This document shows, in pieces, positions 52,452-61,401 of a stretch of DNA of 64,000 nucleotides. The stretch covers positions 877,501 to 941,500 of the forward strand of contig NZ_CP155618.1 of the NCBI RefSeq assembly GCF_031128465.2. Direction: 5' to 3'. Origin of the DNA: Mariniflexile litorale. GTDB lineage: Bacteria; Bacteroidota; Bacteroidia; Flavobacteriales; Flavobacteriaceae. A program made the translations under genes and the position numbers. Within the stretch, counting starts at the first letter, position 1. The number at the start of each line of letters is the position of its first letter. The notes beneath the pieces were generated by a model, which ran no database searches, had not been told where the DNA came from, and was given only the letters and a program-made list of their open reading frames with translations.

Positions 52452-53747
52452 TTTAAACTAGAAAATTTATTCAACTTGTTAAACTATCAATTAGGACTCG
52501 ATTTTGCTTTAGAACAAGACAAAAAGGATACACTAGCGTTATATAGAAATCTTTTTCACATACCAAAAGACACGTTTGGTAACGACTGTATTTACATGAC
52601 AGGTAATTCACTCGGGCTTCAACCGAAACAAACAAAATCTTACGTTAACCAAGAACTGGAAGATTGGGCAACCTTAGGTGTAGAAGGTCATTTTAATGCT
52701 AAAAACCCATGGTTAAATTACCATGAATCCTTAGGTGAACATATGGCAAAAGTGGTTGGGGCAAAACCTGTGGAAGTAGTTGTAATGAATACCTTAACAG
52801 CCAATCTTCATTTTATGATGGTTTCTTTTTACAAACCTACAAAAACACGCTATAAAATTTTAATTGAAGCAGATGCGTTTCCATCAGATAAATATGCCGT
52901 AGAATCCCAATTACGCCATCATGGATTTAACGACAAAGAAGGATTGGTTCTTTGGAAAGCCCGCAAAGGTGAAGAATTAGCTAATTACAGAGACTTAGAA
53001 GCTGTTTTAGAGACCCAAGGCAATAACATTGCATTAATATTGATTGGAGCTGTTAACTATTACACAGGACAGTATTTCGATTTAAAACGCATCACACAAT
53101 TAGGACATAAACACGGATGCATAGTTGGTTTTGATTGTGCTCATGGTGCTGGCAATGTTTCACTAAATTTGCATGATTCGGGAGCTGATTTTGCCGCTTG
53201 GTGTACTTATAAATATTTAAATTCTGGACCAGGAAGTATTGCTGGCTGTTTTGTACACGAACGTCATGCATATACTAAAAACCTCAACCGCTTTACTGGT
53301 TGGTGGAGCCACAACAAAAAAACCCGGTTTAAAATGCGAGATGAATTCGACCAGTTACCAGGCGCCGAAGGTTGGCAACTCAGCAATCCACCTATTTTAG
53401 CTATGGCTGCTATTAGAGCATCGTTGGATATTTTTAATGAAGTTGGTATGGAAAAACTGACTGAAAAATCTAAAAAACTTACAGGCTATTTTGAATTTTT
53501 GCTAAAGCAATTAGACGAAGATATCATTCGAATTATTACGCCTAAGAACCCTGATGAACGCGGTTGTCAACTATCAATAGCTGTAAATAATGCCGATAAA
53601 TCTTTGCACAACAAATTAACCGAAGCAGGCGTTATTTCCGATTGGCGAGAACCTAATGTGATTCGTTGTGCACCTGTTCCTTTATATAATTCGTTTCAAG
53701 ATGTTTATTATTTAGTGGAACGATTGAAAAATATTTTAAGTGAATAA
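52449..53747 (+). CDS. kynU: Kynureninase
   Basis: This PLP enzyme cleaves kynurenine or 3-hydroxykynurenine to anthranilate or 3-hydroxyanthranilate plus alanine. Motifs are FGNDCIYMTGNSLGLQPKQT, NTLTANLHFMMVSFYKP, GFDCAHGAGNVSLNLHDSGA, and the Schiff-base lysine in WCTYKYLNSGPGS (Lys255). From TTG 52449 the length is 432; the first nine residues are unusual for the family and overlap a promoter-like box, so the start may be TTG 52476 (423 residues). It overlaps kmo by 8 bases and leads the operon. Confidence 0.95.
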   Translation: MFKLENLFNLLNYQLGLDFALEQDKKDTLALYRNLFHIPKDTFGNDCIYMTGNSLGLQPKQTKSYVNQELEDWATLGVEGHFNAKNPWLNYHESLGEHMAKVVGAKPVEVVVMNTLTANLHFMMVSFYKPTKTRYKILIEADAFPSDKYAVESQLRHHGFNDKEGLVLWKARKGEELANYRDLEAVLETQGNNIALILIGAVNYYTGQYFDLKRITQLGHKHGCIVGFDCAHGAGNVSLNLHDSGADFAAWCTYKYLNSGPGSIAGCFVHERHAYTKNLNRFTGWWSHNKKTRFKMRDEFDQLPGAEGWQLSNPPILAMAAIRASLDIFNEVGMEKLTEKSKKLTGYFEFLLKQLDEDIIRIITPKNPDERGCQLSIAVNNADKSLHNKLTEAGVISDWREPNVIRCAPVPLYNSFQDVYYLVERLKNILSE

Positions 53748-55137
53748 TCAACAAAACATACTCATTATAGGTGCAGGTCTGTGTGGTTCACTCCTAGCCT
53801 TACGTTTGGGGCAACGTGGTTATAACATATCAGTTTATGAAAAACGCCCCGATTTACGTAAAGTAAATTCAGATTCTGGGCGTTCTATAAATCTGGCATT
53901 TTCAAATAGAGGTCATAAAGCCATGAAACTGGTTGGTATAGAGGATAAAGTAAAAATCTTATGCATTCCGATGAATGGTAGAATGCTTCACGATACAGAA
54001 GGGAATACCATTTTTGCCCCTTATAGCGGTCGAGAACACGAATACATCAACTCTATTTCACGCGATCAACTCAACGCTCTATTATTAAATGAGGCCGAAA
54101 AGCACAAAAATGTCAACATCTATTTCAATAGAAAATGTAAATCGGTAGATTTCGAAAAAACCACTGCACTGTTTCAAGATTACGAAACTAAACATGAATT
54201 CGTAGAAGATGCCGATGTTATCATCGCAACAGATGGTGCAGGTTCTGTAATGCGAAAAAGCTACTATTTAGGCAAAAAGTTCTTGTTTAGTTTTTCGCAA
54301 GATTATTTAACCCATGGTTATAAAGAATTATGCATTCTACCAGATAGTAATGGCAATTATAAAACCTATAAAAATGCCTTACACATTTGGGGTCGCGACG
54401 CTTTCATGCTTATTGCACTTCCCAATTTAGATGGCAGTTTTACCGTAACTCTTTTTTTAAGTTTTGACGATGGCGAATACAACTTCACGAATCTTACTAC
54501 CAAAGAACGTATTTTAGAATTCTTCAATACATACTTTAAAGATGCTTTAGAATTGATGCCAAACTTGGTAGATGACTTTCTGAAAAACCCTGCATCGCCT
54601 CTTGGCACCGTGAAATGCTCACCATGGCACTATAAAGGGAACACCCTTTTAATGGGAGATGCTGCCCATGCCATTGTTCCATTTTATGGGCAAGGGATGA
54701 ATGCCTCTTTTGAAGATGTTGTGGAATTCGACAAAGTTTTAGAGGTCTATAACGGCGATTGGGAAACCGTTTTTAAAACCTACGAAGCTTCTCGCAAAAA
54801 AGACACCGACGCTATTGCTGATTTAGCTATCGATAATTTTCATGAAATGAAAGGCCATGTAAACCAAGTCGTTTTTAGAGAAAAACGCAGCTTAGAAATG
54901 GCTTTAGAAAAACATTTCCCGAATGAATATGCATCCAAATATTCTTTGGTAACTTTCAATGACAACATAGGATATCGAGAAGCCATGATACGTGGTCGTG
55001 CGCAAGACAAAGCCATTTTAAATATGCTCACCAACAATCAATTAGACGTAAAAGACGATTTAAAAATCAGTTTAGACAAAATAAAGAAAGCAACCGAAAC
55101 CATTCTTGAAAACGATAGAATTTCGGGATTGAAATAA
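53740..55137 (+). CDS. kmo: Kynurenine 3-monooxygenase
   Basis: This FAD enzyme hydroxylates kynurenine to 3-hydroxykynurenine with NADPH and O2. It starts at GTG 53740 inside the kynU end, so it is coupled. The 465 residues have the dinucleotide motif ILIIGAGLCGSLLALRLGQR, the family-specific RSINLAFSNRGHKAM near the substrate site, and the FAD ribityl motif LMGDAAHAIVPFYGQGMN. The C-terminal membrane-binding helix of eukaryotic KMO is not evident. Confidence 0.94.
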   Translation: MNNQQNILIIGAGLCGSLLALRLGQRGYNISVYEKRPDLRKVNSDSGRSINLAFSNRGHKAMKLVGIEDKVKILCIPMNGRMLHDTEGNTIFAPYSGREHEYINSISRDQLNALLLNEAEKHKNVNIYFNRKCKSVDFEKTTALFQDYETKHEFVEDADVIIATDGAGSVMRKSYYLGKKFLFSFSQDYLTHGYKELCILPDSNGNYKTYKNALHIWGRDAFMLIALPNLDGSFTVTLFLSFDDGEYNFTNLTTKERILEFFNTYFKDALELMPNLVDDFLKNPASPLGTVKCSPWHYKGNTLLMGDAAHAIVPFYGQGMNASFEDVVEFDKVLEVYNGDWETVFKTYEASRKKDTDAIADLAIDNFHEMKGHVNQVVFREKRSLEMALEKHFPNEYASKYSLVTFNDNIGYREAMIRGRAQDKAILNMLTNNQLDVKDDLKISLDKIKKATETILENDRISGLK

Positions 55138-55146
55138 TAACAAAAA

Positions 55147-55929
55147 ATGAATTTAAACCTAAAAAACAAAAATGCCTTAGTTTGTGGAAGCACACAAGGT
55201 ATTGGAAAAGCAACCGCTATTGCCTTAGCAAACGAAGGTGTAAATGTTACACTAGTTGCCCGAAACAGAGATAAACTTAAACAGGTATTAGCAGAATTAC
55301 CAAACAGCGAAAACCACAGTTTTATAGTGGCCGATTTTTCTAACCCCAGAGAATTGCAGGAACAAGTTATCAAGTACATTGATAAAGATCATGGATTTCA
55401 TATTTTAATAAACAATACAGGCGGCCCAAGAAGTGGCGAAATTCTATCGGCTAGTTTAGATGAATTCGATAATGCTTTCACCATGCATTTAAAATGCAAC
55501 CATGTTTTGGCTCAAGCTGTAATACCTTTTATGAAAGAAGAAGGCTTTGGCAGAATTATTAATGTTATTTCTACATCGGTTAAAGAACCTATTCCTGGAC
55601 TTGGTGTGAGCAACACGATTAGGGGAGCTGTTGGTAATTGGAGTAAAACTTTATCGATAGAATTGGGGGCTTTTGGTATTACAGTAAATAATGTATTACC
55701 TGGATTTACAGATACCGAACGTTTAACTGAAATTATTAAAATTAAAGCAAATGCCGAAAATACTACCGTTGAAGAGATGACCGAAATAATGAAAAACTAC
55801 TGTCCTGCAAAACGTTTTGCGCAACCCGAAGAAACTGCTAATGTGATTACATTTTTAGCAAGTGATTGTGCCAGTTATGTTAACGGAATTAATGTTCCTG
55901 TTGATGGTGGGCGCACAAAAAGTTTATAA
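55147..55929 (+). CDS. SDR-family protein lacking the catalytic Tyr and Lys
   Basis: This 260-residue Rossmann protein lies inside the kynurenine operon, nine bases after kmo. The cofactor loop GSTQGIGKATAIA (14-26), Asp63 (VADF) and NNTGGPR (89-95) are intact, as is Ser142/144 (VISTSVKEP). But the Y-x3-K pair is S-N-T-I-R (155-159), so the proton donor and lysine are missing. I recognise this SN-x-x-R variant as a distinct SDR branch of unknown activity. Its place in the operon suggests a role with an aminomuconate or hydroxyanthranilate derived compound, but this is inference. Confidence 0.9.
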   Translation: MNLNLKNKNALVCGSTQGIGKATAIALANEGVNVTLVARNRDKLKQVLAELPNSENHSFIVADFSNPRELQEQVIKYIDKDHGFHILINNTGGPRSGEILSASLDEFDNAFTMHLKCNHVLAQAVIPFMKEEGFGRIINVISTSVKEPIPGLGVSNTIRGAVGNWSKTLSIELGAFGITVNNVLPGFTDTERLTEIIKIKANAENTTVEEMTEIMKNYCPAKRFAQPEETANVITFLASDCASYVNGINVPVDGGRTKSL

Positions 55930-55930
55930 G

Positions 55931-56055
55931 CCCATCCTAACCTTCTCTAAGGAAAATCAACTGAATTGTGTTATATTTATACATATAGAATTATTTAATC
56001 AAAAAAACTCAAATACCCCATTTTGAGTTTCTCCTTTTTTGGAGATTAAGAGGGG
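55931..56055. repeat. Degenerate REP-like element between SDR and haaO
   Basis: The left end CCCATCCTAACCTTCTCTAA (55931-55950) and the right end CTCCTTTTTTGGAGATTAAG (56031-56050, followed by AGGGG) are imperfect inverted repeats and resemble the arms of the valS element (31060-31133): CCTAACC-x-CTC-xxAAGGA. An inner inverted repeat, AAACTCAAA / TTTGAGTTT, lies at about 56005-56030. It occupies the only larger gap in the kynurenine operon (133 bases). Confidence 0.6.
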
Positions 56056-56063
56056 AATAAATT

Positions 56064-56588
56064 ATGAGTAACCTAATTTCGCCTTTAAATTTTAAAGCTT
56101 GGATTGAAGAAAATCGTCATCTTTTAAAACCACCTGTGGGAAACAAAGTGGTATGGGAAGATGGTGAAATTATTGTAATGGTGGTTGGTGGCCCCAACAA
56201 TAGAAAAGATTATCATTATAATAAAACACCCGAATTTTTTTATCAAATTGAAGGGGATATGATCCTTAAAATTATGGATGGTAACACGCCAAAAGACATT
56301 CATATAAACGAGGGAGACATTTACTTGTTACCTGCAAAAGTACCACATTCACCACAACGTGTTGCTAACACGGTCGGGTTAGTCATTGAATATCCGCGTT
56401 CTAAAAAAATGAAAGATGCCTTAGAATGGTACTGCGAAAAATGCAATAATTTACTATACAGAAAGAAATTTAAATTAGAAAATATCGAAACCGATATGCC
56501 CAAAATTTTTGATAAATTTTATAGCGATGAAGAAAAACGCACCTGTACCAAATGTACTTACGTTATGGAACCACCAAAAAAAGTTTAA
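56064..56588 (+). CDS. 3-Hydroxyanthranilate 3,4-dioxygenase
   Basis: This cupin enzyme opens the ring of 3-hydroxyanthranilate to 2-amino-3-carboxymuconate semialdehyde. Fe2+ ligands are His51, Glu57 and His95 (DYHYNKTPEFFYQ, KVPHSPQRV). A C-terminal rubredoxin-like site keeps all four cysteines (CEKC at 124-127, CTKC at 161-164), the bacterial type. The name nbaC or haaO is used for this family. Length 174 residues is typical. It is separated from acmsd by six bases. Confidence 0.95.
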   Translation: MSNLISPLNFKAWIEENRHLLKPPVGNKVVWEDGEIIVMVVGGPNNRKDYHYNKTPEFFYQIEGDMILKIMDGNTPKDIHINEGDIYLLPAKVPHSPQRVANTVGLVIEYPRSKKMKDALEWYCEKCNNLLYRKKFKLENIETDMPKIFDKFYSDEEKRTCTKCTYVMEPPKKV

Positions 56589-56594
56589 ATCTTT

Positions 56595-57677
56595 ATGACA
56601 CGCAAACTTCGTATTAATGGTCACTCACATTTACTACCTTATCCAGAAGAAATACCCGATTTTATGCGTGAAAAAGGTATTTTTTGGGTGGATAAAGATC
56701 GGAAATTCATGCTTCAGAAAGATTGGAGTCGACCTGTAACCCATTCTAGTTTCTTTCTAGATGAAAAGTTGGAATGGATGGCTCGCTTCAATATAGATCA
56801 TGCTGTGGTTCTAAACCTCTCACAACTCTATGGTAATGGGCTAAGGGTGGAAGAAATGAAACAGGCTTTACGTTTTCAAAATGATTTTAATGCCCGTATC
56901 CAAAAAAATAACCCAAGTAAGTTTACCTGTGGTTTTGTGGTACATCCTGGATTTGTTAAAGGTGCTTGCTGGGAAATTACACGTTGTGTAGAAGAACACG
57001 GTATGCAACTACTTTGTTTACCCACACATTACATGGACACTATAGGTACATGGCGCTGCATTTTTGATGAAGAAAATGAACCTATTTTTGAATTGGCGAA
57101 CACATATAATTTAGCCGTTGAAATTCATCCATACGATGGTGAAAAGTTCATTAAATTAGAAAATACGTCGTGGCGATTTCACCTTATTTGGATGTTGGCA
57201 CAATGTGCCGATGCTTACCATTTTTTAACTTTGAATGGCTATCAAGAAAAATACCCGAATATGCGCACTTGTTTTGCTCACGGTGGTCAATTAGCTCAAA
57301 TTAATTTAGGAAGACGTATTCAAGGTTTTGATGGCCGACCCGATTTATTTGAAGGTAAAAGTCACCCAAGAAAAGCTGTTGGACATAAAAATATTTTCTT
57401 TGACACCTTGGTACATGATACGGGAGGCTTACAATTACTAATCAAAAACCAAGGATCAAAACAGGTTCTGATGGGGCTAGATGATCCTTATCCTTTAGGG
57501 GAAATGGAAAGTACTGAACAATCATCTTATCCTGGAAAAATATTAGATTTGGCCGTCGAACAAAACATAGTAACTGAGATTGAACGCGATGCTATTTGGC
57601 AAGACAACGTGATACAATGGCTTTGTGGCGACGACCAAACTGCTAAACAAAAATTAATAAATAGAATTTTAGCCTAG
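56595..57677 (+). CDS. Amidohydrolase, 2-amino-3-carboxymuconate-6-semialdehyde decarboxylase type
   Basis: This metal-dependent TIM-barrel decarboxylase probably converts ACMS to 2-aminomuconate semialdehyde, directing tryptophan carbon to catabolism instead of NAD. Metal-site segments are NGHSHLLPYPE (His-x-His near 8-10), GFVVHPGFVKGA, EIHPYDGEKF, CFAHGGQL and the Asp in MGLDDPYPLGE. The 360 residues are the length of bacterial ACMSD. Its stop interlocks (CTAG) with that of the LytTR gene on the other strand. Neither the aldehyde dehydrogenase nor the deaminase for the next steps is in the window. Confidence 0.9.
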   Translation: MTRKLRINGHSHLLPYPEEIPDFMREKGIFWVDKDRKFMLQKDWSRPVTHSSFFLDEKLEWMARFNIDHAVVLNLSQLYGNGLRVEEMKQALRFQNDFNARIQKNNPSKFTCGFVVHPGFVKGACWEITRCVEEHGMQLLCLPTHYMDTIGTWRCIFDEENEPIFELANTYNLAVEIHPYDGEKFIKLENTSWRFHLIWMLAQCADAYHFLTLNGYQEKYPNMRTCFAHGGQLAQINLGRRIQGFDGRPDLFEGKSHPRKAVGHKNIFFDTLVHDTGGLQLLIKNQGSKQVLMGLDDPYPLGEMESTEQSSYPGKILDLAVEQNIVTEIERDAIWQDNVIQWLCGDDQTAKQKLINRILA

Positions 57678-58441
57678 CAGAACTTTAACCAATCTTTTAT
57701 TTCTTTTAAATAACTTCTGCCGGAAACAACCGTTTTTATTCCTTTATTATTTAGTTTGATAGAATAACGGCTATTAAAATACTTTTGAACCTCTTCAACA
57801 TAATTAGTATTAATAACTATAGCTCTGTGGATTCTCAAAAAATAATCGGGCAACTTAGTTTGTAATTGGGTTAAAGAATGTTCTGTAATAAATTGTCCTT
57901 TTGAGGTGTAAATTGTCACATATTTTTCTTCAGCTTCAAAATAAGTGATATCTCCCAGTTTTACAAAAATAAGCTTATCACCTTTTCTTACTGTGATAGA
58001 CGTCATAGGTTTATTATCCTTTTCTGCCGTTAAGGTTTTTACTAATTTTAAAAGATTGCTCGTTTCGTTTGCATGTTTTTTAAAGCCTTTTAACTTTTCA
58101 ATGGTTTTTTCTAAACGCTCTAAACGAACTGGTTTAACCAAATAATCAATACTATTAGTCTCGAAAGCTTTTAATGAATATTGATCGTATGCTGTACAAA
58201 ACACAATCATTGGCATGTGTTCAATAGCTTCTAACAACTCAAAACCTGTTAATCCTGGCATTTCTATATCTAAAAAAATAAGGTCTGGCTTTAAGGTATT
58301 GATCATGTCCCTCGCTTCAACGCCTGTTTGGGCTTCACCAATAATATGTATGTTTTCAGAAAAATTACCAAGCAGCTTTTTTAACCGCATTCTCGCTGGC
58401 GGCTCGTCGTCAATTATTATAGTAGAATATATTGTATCCAT
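57674..58441 (-). CDS. LytTR-family response regulator
   Basis: This 255-residue regulator has a receiver domain (about 5-122) with Asp11/Asp12 and phospho-acceptor Asp58 (LIFLDIEMPGLTG), and a C-terminal LytTR DNA-binding domain (about 150-255; TSITVRKGDKLIFVKLGDIT, YFLRIHRAIVINTNYVEEVQ). It is the partner of the kinase just upstream, with a 4-base gap. LytTR regulators often bind paired repeats in promoters; no obvious target is seen here. Confidence 0.94.
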   Translation of the reverse strand: MDTIYSTIIIDDEPPARMRLKKLLGNFSENIHIIGEAQTGVEARDMINTLKPDLIFLDIEMPGLTGFELLEAIEHMPMIVFCTAYDQYSLKAFETNSIDYLVKPVRLERLEKTIEKLKGFKKHANETSNLLKLVKTLTAEKDNKPMTSITVRKGDKLIFVKLGDITYFEAEEKYVTIYTSKGQFITEHSLTQLQTKLPDYFLRIHRAIVINTNYVEEVQKYFNSRYSIKLNNKGIKTVVSGRSYLKEIKDWLKFC

Positions 58442-58445
58442 CTGC

Positions 58446-60374
58446 TTAAGTCATCTTGTTAATAGTAATCATTATTTGTTTTTCGGGGGTATTTTGCCAA
58501 CTGAGTTCTGCTTGACCCCCATAACTTAATTGTAATAAATCGTAAACGGTTTGCAAACCATAACCACTTACTAATCCGTCTGGAAAATCTGGGCCATTAT
58601 CTTTCACTTTAATGACTATATTATCTTCAACTTTTTTGATGATTAAGCTTATACATCCTGAATTTTGGGTTTTTGATATACCATGCTTTATTGCATTTTC
58701 AATTAATGGCTGAATTAAAAACATAGGTATTTTCATGTTTTCAATAGCTTTATCAACTTCAATATTAAAATTTAAACGATCACCAAAACGAATTTGTTCT
58801 ACGTCTAAATAGTTTTTAACCATCTCCACTTCATCTTTTAATGTACTTTCCTTTTCTCCTTTTCTATTGATGGTATATTTGAATAAATCTGAAAGAGATA
58901 ATGCCATTTTTTCGGTTTTAACACCATCGGTTTGTGCTAAACTTGCTATAGAATTTAAAGCATTATACAAAAAATGTGGGTTTATTTGAGATTGTAACAA
59001 ATTAACTTCTGCTTGTGCATTTAACTCTTTTAGCTTGCTTAACTCAACATCTTTTTGCTTCACTAGGTTTTCTGAGAAATGATCGAGATACAATAAAAGA
59101 CTTCTTCCTAAAGTAAAAGCAAACATAAACAGTAAAATAGGATTTATTTGATACATTTTTTGATGCCATTCTGAATTATGATGACCTTCTAACAAATAAA
59201 CAACCACTAAAGGCGATAGACATACTAAAAGTGTAAACCCTGTTTTTAAAATCAACTGCGTAGTAAAAACCATGTCGCATTTAATAATATATTTATCAAA
59301 TAACATTAAAAACAATGCTGCAAAAGCTCCTATAATTACAAATAAAACATGAATACTAATATATGATCGCCAATGTTCAAAACTAGTGGGCACCGTTATA
59401 AAATGATACAATTTATACCCATACAAAACAGTTATCATAAAAAACAGAATGGGTAAAAAATAGTTTAGATAGCTATACTTAAAACTCTTTTTATATAGTA
59501 ACCCGAAACCCAATAAGCCTAAAATAATAATTAATGAAGTGCCCAACCAAGTTGCTAAAACGGCTGTTTTTTGCTTGTTTAAAAAATTACTTGCGTAACG
59601 CCAGGGATACGTTTTGTATAAATACGTTTTAAAATCTGTAAAAATATTTGGAGTGTAGAGTTTTTTAAAGATGAATCTTATTTCATCCATTCGCTCTTCA
59701 TTAGCGGTATATACTTCATACATATCCAACATTCCAAGAAATTCATTTTTACAAGCTAAAACTTTTATCAAACCAAATTCGATGATTCTTGTTTCAGTAT
59801 TTATACCTGTATTTTCTTTAAAATCAAAATACACTTTTGGTTTCCAAAGTCCTGAGAAATTAGGTTCTCCTTTATACCCTGCTAAATAAGTAAACTCTCT
59901 ATCGATACTAGTCTCAATTTCTTTTTTTTTCGATAGGTTTTTATTGATATTTAAAGAATCATTAAAATAGAGATTAATAGCGAATGATTCAAGCCCCCCT
60001 AAATTATAACCTTTAACTATAGTGTTTTTTTCATCGTAATTGGCACCAATACCCACTCCTGTGAAATCTTCAAAATAATTGATCTTTTTGTAGGGAAAAA
60101 GTGTTTTTAATTTTAAAATAGCTCTATTTACAAGCGCACTATCTTTAGGAGATGCATCGTGTAGAGAAATTAGAACAGGTCCATGATGTCTTTGTAGTAT
60201 CATTTTTTGATTGAAGCCGCTATTAAAAATGGTATTCTTTAAAATCTCCCAATTTTCATCTTTTGGTAAATCTGGATAATTGGAACCGTAATAATCATAA
60301 TCTTTACTAGTGTCTTCAATAACTATAATTGGAATAGCAATAACAATTAAAAGTAATAAGATAATTTTTTTCAT
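58446..60374 (-). CDS. LytS-type (HisKA_3-less) sensor histidine kinase with large extracytoplasmic domain
   Basis: This 642-residue kinase of the YehU/LytS class carries the His_kinase motif LLQSQINPHFLYNALNSIAS with His467, followed by HATPase (PLIENAIKHGISKTQNSG, VKDNGPDFPDG, GYGLQTVYDLL). A signal-anchor (1-20) and seven membrane helices (about 268-440) flank a periplasmic region at about 22-265 that I do not recognise with certainty; segments ILKLKTLFPYKKINYFEDF and INTETRIIEFGLIKVLACKN hint at a DUF2927-like fold. The pair with the LytTR regulator is probably one operon. Confidence 0.92.
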   Translation of the reverse strand: MKKIILLLLIVIAIPIIVIEDTSKDYDYYGSNYPDLPKDENWEILKNTIFNSGFNQKMILQRHHGPVLISLHDASPKDSALVNRAILKLKTLFPYKKINYFEDFTGVGIGANYDEKNTIVKGYNLGGLESFAINLYFNDSLNINKNLSKKKEIETSIDREFTYLAGYKGEPNFSGLWKPKVYFDFKENTGINTETRIIEFGLIKVLACKNEFLGMLDMYEVYTANEERMDEIRFIFKKLYTPNIFTDFKTYLYKTYPWRYASNFLNKQKTAVLATWLGTSLIIILGLLGFGLLYKKSFKYSYLNYFLPILFFMITVLYGYKLYHFITVPTSFEHWRSYISIHVLFVIIGAFAALFLMLFDKYIIKCDMVFTTQLILKTGFTLLVCLSPLVVVYLLEGHHNSEWHQKMYQINPILLFMFAFTLGRSLLLYLDHFSENLVKQKDVELSKLKELNAQAEVNLLQSQINPHFLYNALNSIASLAQTDGVKTEKMALSLSDLFKYTINRKGEKESTLKDEVEMVKNYLDVEQIRFGDRLNFNIEVDKAIENMKIPMFLIQPLIENAIKHGISKTQNSGCISLIIKKVEDNIVIKVKDNGPDFPDGLVSGYGLQTVYDLLQLSYGGQAELSWQNTPEKQIMITINKMT

Positions 60375-60563
60375 GATTGTAAATTTAAGTATTTATACCA
60401 CAAATAAACTTTATAGGTTTTGTAATTAAAATGAATTTCAGACGAACTGCTAATACACTTTACAAATTGCAATAAAGGTCCTTTTAATTAAAAAGAAGAC
60501 AGATGTTACAATGAATAAATAAAATGTAATACTTTCGAGTTTTAATTTTAAGGCTCGTTTAAT

Positions 60564-61205
60564 ATGTATTTTTTACCTGAAGATTTAGATGATTATGTTG
60601 TATCACACTCTGAAGCTGAACCAAAATTATTACAACAACTTACCCGTGAAACTTACCAAAAAATATTGCAACCTATTATGCTAAGCGGCCCTTATCAAGG
60701 ACGTGTACTAAGCATGATTTCTAAATTAATACAACCTAAAACTATTTTAGAACTAGGCACCTTTACAGGCTATGCTACATTATGTTTAGCCGAAGGTTTA
60801 AAAAGCAATGGAGAAATGCATACTATTGATATTAATGAAGAATTAATCGATTTTCAGAGAAAATATTTTGACAAATCTAAGTATGGGCATCAAATTTTTC
60901 AGCATTTGGGTAATGCTTTAGATATTATTCCAAAGCTAGACAAAACCTTCGATTTAATTTTTATTGATGCTGATAAGCCGAACTACGTTAATTACTTTCA
61001 TTTAATTATAGATAAGTTAAATCCTGGAGGCATCATTTTATCAGATAATGTATTGTGGCATGGAAAAGTGATTGAGCCTTTAGACCCCAAAGATGCTTCA
61101 ACAAAAGCCGTTTTAGATTATAATACGCTCTTAAAAGAAGACCCAAGAATTGAAACGGTTTTATTACCGATTAGAGATGGTTTGACTATTAGCAGGAAAC
61201 TATAG
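60564..61205 (+). CDS. O-methyltransferase, catechol/caffeoyl-CoA class
   Basis: This 213-residue SAM-dependent class I enzyme of the Methyltransf_3 family resembles bacterial YrrM-like proteins. The SAM loop is ILELGTFTGYATLCLAEGL (about 69-87); the metal-binding DxxxxxxYxxY region is LIFIDADKPNYVNYFHLI, followed by GGIILSDNVLWHGKV. Substrate is unknown; bacterial members act on hydroxylated aromatics or tRNA 5-hydroxyuridine (TrmR). It is monocistronic and followed by copy 2 of the structured element. Confidence 0.9.
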   Translation: MYFLPEDLDDYVVSHSEAEPKLLQQLTRETYQKILQPIMLSGPYQGRVLSMISKLIQPKTILELGTFTGYATLCLAEGLKSNGEMHTIDINEELIDFQRKYFDKSKYGHQIFQHLGNALDIIPKLDKTFDLIFIDADKPNYVNYFHLIIDKLNPGGIILSDNVLWHGKVIEPLDPKDASTKAVLDYNTLLKEDPRIETVLLPIRDGLTISRKL

Positions 61206-61251
61206 CTGAATAGATTATTTTTTTGAGAAGATTGTTGTTTACTGCTAAGTT

Positions 61252-61381
61252 GCGTTAGGGACTACTCATCTATTTTATTGTTAAATTTTTGAAATCGTGA
61301 ATGTTTCACATTTGAAAAAACATCTTTTTTTGAGGCACAAAAAAAAGATATAGTATAAAGCCCGCCCCTTGTGGTACGCCC
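61252..61381 (+). repeat. Structured intergenic element, copy 2
   Basis: Begins GCGTTAGGG (61252-61260) and ends GGTACGCCC. Compared with copy 1 (11612-11690) it carries about 50 extra bases after the first stem, including a GTGAA/TTCAC hairpin. The central hairpin is kept as ATCTTTTTTTG / CAAAAAAAAGAT with the following TATAAAGCCCG, and the end stem GCGT / ACGC. It lies between the converging O-methyltransferase and tatA genes. Confidence 0.65.
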
Positions 61382-61401
61382 AAATAAAAATTGAAAGTGT
61401 T

